Assembly (NCBI GenBank): GCA_913046175.1
Contig: CAJWSN010000079.1
Location: 1-6,048 of the forward strand
Length of the DNA stretch: 6,048 bases
From: an uncultured Opitutia bacterium
GTDB taxonomy: Bacteria; Verrucomicrobiota; Verrucomicrobiia; Opitutales; JABJCN01
Direction of reading: 5' to 3'
Shown here: one piece after another, positions 1 through 5,151 of the stretch
Layout of the letters: every line of letters begins with the position of its first letter
Numbering within the stretch: position 1 is the first letter of the stretch
Translations under genes and position numbers: made by a program
Notes under the pieces: model-generated
Told to the model about the DNA's origin: nothing
The model's input: the letters and a program-made list of their open reading frames with translations, nothing else
The model's database searches: none

Positions 1-16
1 CCAAGTTTGATTTTAA

Positions 17-39
17 CATAATAATACGCATAATAATAC
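17..39. repeat. Two copies of an 11-bp AT-rich direct repeat
   Basis: The 11-mer CATAATAATAC occurs at 17-27 and again at 29-39, separated by a single G (period 12). It lies just outside the longer 22-bp tandem repeat. Together they could be binding sites for a transposase or another protein, but the low complexity also allows simple slippage. Confidence 0.6.
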
Positions 40-43
40 TTTT

Positions 44-88
44 ACAAGTAATCCGCAACTTCACTAACAAGTAATCCGCAACTTCACT
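44..88. repeat. Perfect tandem duplication of a 22-bp unit (period 23)
   Basis: Copies at 44-65 and 67-88 are identical and are separated by one A. On the minus strand the core of the unit reads AAGTTGCGGATTACTTGT. The right-hand copy overlaps the stop codon (84-86) of the truncated membrane-protein frame, so the repeat marks the point where that gene is broken. Two copies without a unique spacer between them argue against a CRISPR array. Confidence 0.85.
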
Positions 89-317
89 TTTTTAATACAC
101 GCAGAACGCTGAAAAAATAGGGCAACACGCGCACCGGCATTCGGATCACCTGTGTTCCCGGAAACATTAAAATCGCCGGCGATAAAAACTGGACGAGGAT
201 AAATGCTTCCATCCAACTCCAAGGCTCCCTCTGCTGAGCCAATGCTTGATCCCCGCTCATTTCGCTCATGCCTTTGAGCTCTTCAGGATGGCCCCGACCT
301 GCGTCCATTTCGGTCAT
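84..317 (-). CDS. Truncated O-antigen ligase/polymerase-like protein (N-terminal fragment)
   Basis: This 77-codon frame starts with an ATG (317-315) that overlaps the TGA of the upstream glycosyltransferase as ATGA, a typical translational-coupling arrangement. No Shine-Dalgarno sequence is obvious. After a polar N-terminus of about 33 residues comes WSWMEAF followed by a hydrophobic stretch (about residues 38-53). Next is a PGTQVIRMPVRVLPYF segment, the style of the N-terminal region of O-antigen ligase/Wzy-like membrane proteins in polysaccharide loci. Those proteins normally have about 400 residues or more and around ten membrane helices. Here the frame stops after roughly one and a half helices, exactly where the AT-rich tandem repeats begin. 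I infer a 5' remnant of a ligase or polymerase gene disrupted from the left, probably without enzymatic function. A short unrelated membrane protein cannot be excluded. The family call rests on recognition by eye. Confidence 0.5.
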   Translation of the reverse strand: MTEMDAGRGHPEELKGMSEMSGDQALAQQREPWSWMEAFILVQFLSPAILMFPGTQVIRMPVRVLPYFFSVLRVLKK

Positions 318-1408
318 CCGTTTTTTTTCGCAATCTCACGAAACAAAGCTTCATACTGGTCAAGCATGCGCTCTAATGAAAGTTCTGACGCGCGGTGAAG
401 TCCCTTCTCCAAAAGTCGGGTCCTTAGTTTTTCTTCATTCAACAACCCACGTAACCGGCACCCAAACTCATGGTCCCGCGCAAGGATGCCAAATTTCCCA
501 TTTTGGGTAACCTCACGACTTCCCGGGTTATGGGTGGCCAATACCGGGGTTCCGCAAGCCATGGCCTCCACATAAGGCAGGCCAAAACCTTCGTAACGAC
601 TTGGTGAGGCAAAAACCCAGCTTTGCTGATAAAGCCCAATCAACAATTCCTCGGAAATGCCAGTGTGATAGCGAACCCCATGAATGGGGGGACCTTCTTC
701 AGACACCATCTCAAGAACTGCATCTGGAAAATGTGGTTGAATTTCACGTTGAAAGACATCCAGTAAAAAATTTCCGCGTTTCCTCCCGCCTAATGTGCCA
801 ACAAAGAGAATGGATGGATATTGGCTGAGAACCTCTGGTTTCGGGCAAAAACGCACCGTATCAATACCATTATGAATCCACCGGCGCACAAATGGATTAC
901 TGCGACTGGTATTGCGGCTGACCCCAACAGTGTAGGGTTGGAGCATTGCAGACCCCAGCTCTTGAAGGTATATAAGAATCTGCGACAGGAATCTCAATGG
1001 ATTGCTCGCGGAAAACGCCTCACCAAGTGCGCTGCCATGCATTACTCTCACGACACGACGATTCTTCAAGCCAAGCAATGCCGTGTCTCCATGGGCCAAA
1101 AGAACATCCACATCCTTGTAGCTGGGAAGACAAAAGAAGAGGTTCCCCAATAGACCATGGGTTAGTCGCAACCCAAGCCAACTCTGTACAAAACGTCTTC
1201 CAGGAAGCAGACTCGTTGTGTAATGAGCGCCCTCGGGTTCAAGGGTGTAGGTCCAAACATTCACCTGATGACCCCTTCTAACCAAACCATCTGCCAGGTT
1301 GTGAGCAAATTGAACCACACCACCATGCTTCCGCCCCACTTGGGGCATAAAGTGGTTTATCATTCCAATTCTCAATCTTTGGCTACCCATGAAAACCGAC
1401 TTCTTCAA
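314..1408 (-). CDS. GT4-type (group 1) glycosyltransferase
   Basis: Probable retaining, GT-B-fold transferase that moves a sugar from a nucleotide donor onto a lipid-linked glycan on the cytoplasmic face of the inner membrane. Its length of 364 residues is normal. The N-terminal acceptor domain starts at RLRIGMIN (11-18) and carries HGG at 28-30 with an AHNLADGLVRRGH helix, then VMHGSALGE (122-130). The linker holds NGID (180-183). The C-terminal donor domain opens with LFVGTLGGRKRG (201-212) and includes YEGFGLPYVEAMACGTPVLAT (272-292), whose E273 and E281 form the family's E-x7-E motif. Sugar and linkage cannot be predicted. The 1408 start is TTG, with AGGAAAGAGG 12 nt upstream. An ATG at 1390 (residue 7) has no clear Shine-Dalgarno but retains the whole domain and is an equally good start. 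The stop overlaps the start of the truncated ligase-like gene, and an A8 run lies four codons before it. Confidence 0.9.
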   Translation of the reverse strand: MKKSVFMGSQRLRIGMINHFMPQVGRKHGGVVQFAHNLADGLVRRGHQVNVWTYTLEPEGAHYTTSLLPGRRFVQSWLGLRLTHGLLGNLFFCLPSYKDVDVLLAHGDTALLGLKNRRVVRVMHGSALGEAFSASNPLRFLSQILIYLQELGSAMLQPYTVGVSRNTSRSNPFVRRWIHNGIDTVRFCPKPEVLSQYPSILFVGTLGGRKRGNFLLDVFQREIQPHFPDAVLEMVSEEGPPIHGVRYHTGISEELLIGLYQQSWVFASPSRYEGFGLPYVEAMACGTPVLATHNPGSREVTQNGKFGILARDHEFGCRLRGLLNEEKLRTRLLEKGLHRASELSLERMLDQYEALFREIAKKNG

Positions 1409-1505
1409 ATGGAAGTGAAACCTCTTTCCTCTTGCGCAAGTGCTGCCCCTTCTCCATTTTCCGGAGAGGATTCTCCCAAATCCAGCATTCTATAAATCAA
1501 ACAGG

Positions 1506-1534
1506 AATTTATCCGGCTATCCACCGCCTGTAAA
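1506..1534 (-). promoter_or_regulatory. Possible sigma70-like promoter for the glycosyltransferase
   Basis: On the minus strand TTTACA (1534-1529, 5 of 6 to the -35 consensus) is separated by 17 bp from TAAATT (1511-1506, 4 of 6 to the -10 consensus). It lies in the 161-bp divergent region between the glycosyltransferase and the sugar transferase. I found no comparable pair facing the sugar transferase. Matches of this quality arise by chance, and the host's promoter consensus is unknown. Confidence 0.2.
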
Positions 1535-1557
1535 CAAAAACAAATCTTCTGCCAGTT

Positions 1558-1561
1558 GGAG
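1558..1561 (+). promoter_or_regulatory. Shine-Dalgarno site supporting a TTG start
   Basis: GGAG at 1558-1561 sits 8 nt before the TTG at 1570, an ideal distance. The first in-frame ATG is at 1678 (codon 37), at the beginning of the first membrane helix, and would leave no cytoplasmic leader. The site therefore favours the TTG as the true start of the sugar transferase. Confidence 0.6.
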
Positions 1562-1569
1562 ATTACCCC

Positions 1570-3030
1570 TTGAAACCGCAGAGCAAAACGGAGTACGTGG
1601 AGTTTCCAGCCGGTGGTGTTGATACCAATGCCACCGGGGATGGACGAATAGGCGACCCACTACCCGTCCGGGTTGCAATGATCCTGCTTGATACGTTCAT
1701 CGTTCTGGGGATCTACCTCGGCTCGCTGATTTTGCGCTACCCGGAGACCTATAGCAATTATCTTTTCAGCAATGTCATCGTAATCATCGCCCTGTCAACC
1801 TTGGTGCCACTTAGCCTTATCGGGGGGTACAGTAAATCCACCGACCTGATCAGCCTAAGGTTTATGAGCGAGCACATTATCGTCTCCACATTCAGTTTTC
1901 TCGTGGCAAGTTTCTGTATCTACGTGGCCTCGTCCTTCAACGCGGAACTCAGCCCGGCACGACTGAATGTATCCCTCACACTCATACTCTTTCCCTTCGT
2001 CTCCCTAATTTATAGACGACAGATTGGTGCACGCATCAGTAACGTGCAAAAATCCAGATCCCTCTTCATCCTGGGCGTGGGGCCTGTTGCCCAAGACTTT
2101 TACCGTCTGCTCAAGAACAACAAATGGCCTCATTCCCTTAGATTCTTTCAGATCGCCCCTGAATCTGGCAACAACCCTCATATTCTCCCTGATGATTCTG
2201 ATTCGCCGCTGGTGGAGGAAAACCTTGAAGAAGTGCTGGCCAAGGATCCCGCATCCGTTGAATCCATAGTGCTGGCGGAGGACACCTCGAACATTCCTGT
2301 GAACCTCCTGCGAAAACTCGTCTCGGTACATTTTTCAAGAATCCCAGTACAAACCCTTGACACCTTTTTTGCCCGCCAATGGAAAATGGTCCCGACCGGC
2401 CACGTTTCCCTCGCCTGGGCCTTCGAGAAAGGATTCCGCCTGAACAGTCCCAGTTACGAACGCGTAAAAAGACTTTCAGATATCATCCTTTCCTCCTTGA
2501 TCCTACTGATCTTTTTGCCGGTGCTACTTTTTGTCCCCATCTTGATCAGGTGGGAAAGCCCGGGTCCGGCACTTTTCAGGCAAACCCGTGTGGGACACCA
2601 TCGAAAACCCTTCGTTTTGTTGAAATTTCGAACCATGCGCCAAGGCTCGGAAAAGGAGGACATCTACACACGGGGAAATGATTCCCGCATAACCCGCCTG
2701 GGGGCTTTCCTCCGAAAGGTACGCCTGGATGAGTTGCCCCAGCTCTGGAATGTCCTCAAGGGTGAAATGAGCCTGATAGGCCCAAGGGCAGAATGGGACA
2801 AGTGTGTGGACCAATACGAAAAATCCATCCCATTCTACCACTTCAGACACACTGTCAAACCTGGTATTACGGGTTGGGCACAGGTTAATTACCCCTACGG
2901 TGAAAACGAAGACGATGCAGAGGAGAAACTGAAGTACGACCTTTATTACATCAGGCATTTCTCGTTTGGCCTGGATCTCTCAATCTGCCTGAAAACGCTT
3001 TATGTGATGCTTTTCGCCAGAGGGCGCTAG
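1570..3030 (+). CDS. Polyprenyl-phosphate sugar-1-phosphate transferase (initiating, polyprenol PGT superfamily)
   Basis: Initiates the glycan by transferring a sugar-1-phosphate from a UDP-sugar to undecaprenyl phosphate in the inner membrane. At 486 residues it has the full WbaP/EPS-type architecture. Four membrane helices lie at about 35-54, 66-88, 103-121 and 132-147. A Rossmann-like central domain begins LFILGVGPVAQDFYRLL (165-181). The C-terminal bacterial sugar transferase domain starts near 295, with a re-entrant helix (about 301-325, proline at 317), SPGPALFRQTRVG (330-342), KFRTM (352-356), the catalytic Asp-Glu pair in RLDELPQLWN (D387, E388), SLIGPR (401-406) and PGITGWAQVNYPYG (431-444). 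This C-terminal style, ending in a YDLYYIRHFSFGLDL segment, resembles the exosortase/PEP-CTERM-associated EpsB-like subgroup; that is recognition by eye. The sugar is unknown. It diverges from the glycosyltransferase, converges on the FkbM gene, and has no clear terminator. The start is TTG. Confidence 0.93.
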   Translation: MKPQSKTEYVEFPAGGVDTNATGDGRIGDPLPVRVAMILLDTFIVLGIYLGSLILRYPETYSNYLFSNVIVIIALSTLVPLSLIGGYSKSTDLISLRFMSEHIIVSTFSFLVASFCIYVASSFNAELSPARLNVSLTLILFPFVSLIYRRQIGARISNVQKSRSLFILGVGPVAQDFYRLLKNNKWPHSLRFFQIAPESGNNPHILPDDSDSPLVEENLEEVLAKDPASVESIVLAEDTSNIPVNLLRKLVSVHFSRIPVQTLDTFFARQWKMVPTGHVSLAWAFEKGFRLNSPSYERVKRLSDIILSSLILLIFLPVLLFVPILIRWESPGPALFRQTRVGHHRKPFVLLKFRTMRQGSEKEDIYTRGNDSRITRLGAFLRKVRLDELPQLWNVLKGEMSLIGPRAEWDKCVDQYEKSIPFYHFRHTVKPGITGWAQVNYPYGENEDDAEEKLKYDLYYIRHFSFGLDLSICLKTLYVMLFARGR

Positions 3031-3046
3031 ATAAAACAAAGGGTTC

Positions 3047-3087
3047 TCAGGCAAGCCAATAAGCCAAGGGAGACGATCAAGCTGGTC
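3047..3087 (-). repeat. Degenerate copy of the sulfotransferase 3' end
   Basis: In the 78-bp gap between the convergent sugar transferase and FkbM genes, the minus strand reads GACCAG (3087-3082) and then TGGCTTGCCTGA (3058-3047). Both words occur in the same order and orientation at the end of the sulfotransferase gene (4092-4087 and 4065-4054), with two fewer bases between them. Weak similarity continues both ways, including TTTG upstream and AA..CCC past the stop. Translated, it gives SDQLDRLPWL and, after a frameshift, WLA-stop, against ADQISRPLDHWLA-stop in the intact gene. I read it as a decayed duplicate of the sulfotransferase terminus flanking the FkbM gene. A shared 12-mer alone is expected about once by chance in 6 kb, so the case rests on the collinear words and gene-end positions. 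Confidence 0.35.
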
Positions 3088-3108
3088 TGACAAATCACCC
3101 AGGAGACG

Positions 3109-4038
3109 TTAAGACCTCTGCAGCAATCGACGAGACTTCAAGACCTGCCATCCCCCGGGTCTGAAAAGTGCCTTGGCACGGGAACTGTCCAGGGTGGCCA
3201 GGAAACTCGTGGGCAACCATGCGCTTCTTTCAACACGTGTCCCCCCATCAAGCAGGACGGGACCCCATAACGTCCGGTGCAGACGAAACACCTCGTAACC
3301 ATGACTTTGCAGGCAGTCGGTGACTGGGGTGGGGAAATCCCGGTGCTCCTCAAAGACACAATCCCTGACCCGCCCCTGCTCCAATAGGTTTGTTGCTCCA
3401 TTTAGCACTTGAAGTTCGTGTCCCTCCACATCCACCTTGAGCAGGCCAATGGAATCCTCCGCGCCCAAAACCCCGTCCAGGGTCTTGGCCTGCACCTCAA
3501 GGCAATTATCCGGCAATCCTCCAGAATCGCCTGAATCCACTACTTGGGAAAGACCCCTATTTTCCCTGAACCCCTCGGGCATTTTCAAGTTCAACGTGCC
3601 CTCACGGTCCGAGATTGCGGCATGAACGGCCTTCAAGTCCAGTCCAGGAAACACACTCGCCCAACAACCAATATTGTGGGTCAGTTCCCCGAAGACGCCC
3701 GGATGCGCCTCAAAGGTCAATAGTCGTCCACCTGCCTTTTTGGCAGTCCTGCAACTAAGAAGTGAGGTCATGTAACCGATATTCCCCCCCACATCCACAT
3801 TGGTTTCCCCTGGCTCGCACAACCGCCACAAGGTTTCAGATACCTCCAAGTCCACAACCCCAAGGGTCTGCAGCATGCGTCCATGCTCCTCCGCAGGACG
3901 AATGCGAATGGTAAGGCCCCAAGGCAGTCTCCAATCATCAAACTCCGGTTTATCTCCCCTTCTGCGTCCCAGCAGACGCCTGACCAACATTCGCGGTTGA
4001 AAGAGATATTCCGGTTTGGCGAGGCGACTAAACATCAC
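3109..4038 (-). CDS. FkbM-family SAM-dependent methyltransferase
   Basis: Class I methyltransferase of the FkbM type, a family that commonly O-methylates sugars or polyketides; in this locus a glycan hydroxyl is the likely target. Motif I is VDVGGNIGYMTSLL (81-94), the SAM-binding glycine loop. The acidic post-I strand is LLTFEAHP (106-113). The family hallmark LLKVDVEGHELQVLNGA (199-215) is intact, followed by CVFEEH (227-232). The length of 309 residues is ordinary, with a basic, arginine-rich N-terminus (16-30) and C-terminus (298-309). The frame opens GTG-ATG; the ATG at 4035 is the more natural start and costs only one residue. No Shine-Dalgarno is visible. The gene follows the sulfotransferase by 15 bp, so it is probably cotranscribed and coupled to it. 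Acceptor and methylated position cannot be read from sequence. Confidence 0.9.
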   Translation of the reverse strand: MMFSRLAKPEYLFQPRMLVRRLLGRRRGDKPEFDDWRLPWGLTIRIRPAEEHGRMLQTLGVVDLEVSETLWRLCEPGETNVDVGGNIGYMTSLLSCRTAKKAGGRLLTFEAHPGVFGELTHNIGCWASVFPGLDLKAVHAAISDREGTLNLKMPEGFRENRGLSQVVDSGDSGGLPDNCLEVQAKTLDGVLGAEDSIGLLKVDVEGHELQVLNGATNLLEQGRVRDCVFEEHRDFPTPVTDCLQSHGYEVFRLHRTLWGPVLLDGGTRVERSAWLPTSFLATLDSSRAKALFRPGGWQVLKSRRLLQRS

Positions 4039-4053
4039 ACATAATGGGGTTTT

Positions 4054-4953
4054 TCAGGCAAGCCAGTGGTCAAGGGGGCGTGAAATCTGGTCCGCCAAAC
4101 TCTTCACCATTCCAGAAAAATGCCGGTTCAGCTTCCTCCGTAATTCAATGGAAACCTCCCCGGGGCGCTGCTCCTGGGTCAACTTTCCAACTTGATCCCG
4201 CATTGAGTTCATCCTCTTTTCCCCGAGGAGAGCCCCTGCCAGCGATTTTACAAATGGAATCTTCTGTAAAAATGATCTCAAGCGAAGATTCGGGAGGGTT
4301 TTCGCCCGGTTAAAAACCTGGAGGTCCGGTTCAAAATTCAGGTCAAGCCCAAGAAACGCCAGGACATCCCTGTAGGTTTTCAGGGGATCATTCTTCAGGT
4401 CATCAAAAAGAATCACCTTCACCCTCTCACTGCCAAAACGATCTGTGAACCGTTTTAACTGGGGGGGGTAGTCGGCAATGTCCAGATATTGCAGGAACCG
4501 GGGTTCCGTGCAACTCGTGGGAATTTTTTCAGACCGCATCCTGGCAGCCTGTGCATCCAGGGCCTCTTCAAATGACCAGATGTCTTCATTATTCGTGTAA
4601 AGGAACTGGCCGTGCAGGGAATAAAGCATGTCAACTGGATTCCTGAACAATACCAGGATCCGTGCATTCGGATTGAAGTCAAAGATCATCTCCGCAGCTT
4701 TCCTCGAATACATATACAACGGTGAGGACTCGCCACAGTATACCTCCTGTTTTCGTCCCGAGAAAAGCCCCATGTATGCAGCCCTCTCCCGAACCCTCCA
4801 CGAAATCTCAAAATCCTCAGCAAAATAATAGGGTTCCTTCAGGTCCGACATGAACACTTCAGGATGTTGTGCGAGATAGGCATGCATGGAGGTCGTCCCT
4901 GACTTGGGAACCCCAACAATGAACAGGTTTGGAAACTCGGCAGACAAATTCAT
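4054..4953 (-). CDS. PAPS-dependent carbohydrate-type sulfotransferase
   Basis: Cytoplasmic enzyme transferring sulfate from PAPS, most likely to a hydroxyl or amino group of a sugar. The 5'-phosphosulfate loop is FIVGVPKSGTTSMHAYLAQH (11-30) with K17. It is followed by the KEPYYF motif (39-44), where the glutamate E40 matches the catalytic base of heparan-sulfate-type sulfotransferases (KEPHFF). The 3'-phosphate motif RILVLFRNPVDMLYSLH (98-114) supplies R104 and S112 with the usual spacing. The C-terminus SLADQISRPLDHWLA fits the family's closing segment. At 299 residues it is full length. AAAGGA (4964-4959) lies 5 nt before the ATG, supporting the start. The gene heads a tight pair with the FkbM methyltransferase and follows a 197-bp hairpin-rich gap after the AsmA-like gene. 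Together the pair suggests a sulfated and methylated polysaccharide. Chemical substrate unknown. Confidence 0.93.
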   Translation of the reverse strand: MNLSAEFPNLFIVGVPKSGTTSMHAYLAQHPEVFMSDLKEPYYFAEDFEISWRVRERAAYMGLFSGRKQEVYCGESSPLYMYSRKAAEMIFDFNPNARILVLFRNPVDMLYSLHGQFLYTNNEDIWSFEEALDAQAARMRSEKIPTSCTEPRFLQYLDIADYPPQLKRFTDRFGSERVKVILFDDLKNDPLKTYRDVLAFLGLDLNFEPDLQVFNRAKTLPNLRLRSFLQKIPFVKSLAGALLGEKRMNSMRDQVGKLTQEQRPGEVSIELRRKLNRHFSGMVKSLADQISRPLDHWLA

Positions 4954-5151
4954 GGCAATCCTTTGTTAATAGTGGATTGAAGACAACCGTAAACCGGATC
5001 ATCGTCATCTGAATCCACAAAGGGCAGGGCCCCTGCCTTATCCGCCTGCTCCCACGAGCATCCTGCGTCTGAGCGGAGACGAGCCACGATGCCTGTCACT
5101 GGAACCTTATCTGGCCCTGACCGACTTGAGGCAAATAAGCAATTGGCTTGC
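4954..5151. other. Hairpin-rich intergenic region upstream of the sulfotransferase
   Basis: No convincing gene lies here. Three perfect short hairpins occur in succession: GGCAGG-GCC-CCTGCC (5023-5037), TGCTC-CCAC-GAGCA (5047-5060) and CGTCT-GAGCGG-AGACG (5066-5081). On the minus strand they lie between the AsmA-like stop and the sulfotransferase ribosome-binding site. They could form the leader of the sulfotransferase-FkbM transcript or a termination/processing zone. A 93-codon minus-strand frame (5231-4950) crosses the region, but it overlaps the AsmA-like gene by about 80 bp and has no recognisable features, so I do not call it. I could not find a good promoter. Confidence 0.4.
5021..5038 (-). 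terminator. Possible weak intrinsic terminator after the AsmA-like gene
   Basis: A six-base-pair, GC-rich stem (GGCAGG/CCTGCC) with a three-base loop lies about 115 bp after the AsmA-like stop. On the minus strand it is followed by CTTTGTGG, so the T-run is only three bases. The stem is good but the tail is poor; it may instead be a leader or processing hairpin. Confidence 0.25.

Larger units (their letters stand above)
1..92. mobile_element. AT-rich, repeat-bearing edge; candidate end of a mobile element
   Basis: The first 90 bases contain only 27 G or C, far below the roughly half G+C of the neighbouring genes. They hold two nested sets of short tandem repeats (17-39 and 44-88). A membrane-protein reading frame arriving from the right terminates inside the second set. 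Read on the minus strand, the segment beginning near base 87 starts TGAAGTTGCGG and repeats that unit 23 bp further in. Repeated transposase-binding motifs at a TG-starting end are known from IS21-like elements, so such an end is one possibility. No transposase, opposite end or target-site duplication lies in the window, so the mobile-element reading is inference only. The outer limit is off the left edge. Confidence 0.3.

Noticed and set aside
44..88. Start of a CRISPR array
   Set aside because: Only two 22-bp copies separated by a single base, with no unique spacer and no cas gene in view.
1444..1469. CTTCTCC...GGAGAGG inverted repeat in the divergent intergenic region as an operator
   Set aside because: A seven-base-pair stem with one wobble pair and a seven-base loop is expected by chance in this polypyrimidine-rich stretch, and nothing else supports a binding site.
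821..1495. Plus-strand frames opposite the glycosyltransferase
   Set aside because: They are antisense to a gene with strong conserved motifs, overlap one another, and show histidine/proline/serine-rich composition typical of shadow frames.
1491..1496. TATAAA as a -10 box for the sugar transferase
   Set aside because: No -35-like hexamer lies at the right distance (1468-1473 reads GGATTC).
2005..2958. Minus-strand frames inside the sugar transferase
   Set aside because: They are antisense to an intact, motif-rich gene and have no recognisable domains or ribosome-binding sites.
3016..3027. CGCC-AGAG-GGCG hairpin at the end of the sugar transferase as a terminator
   Set aside because: The stem is only four base pairs, lies inside the last codons, and is followed by an A-rich rather than T-rich sequence.
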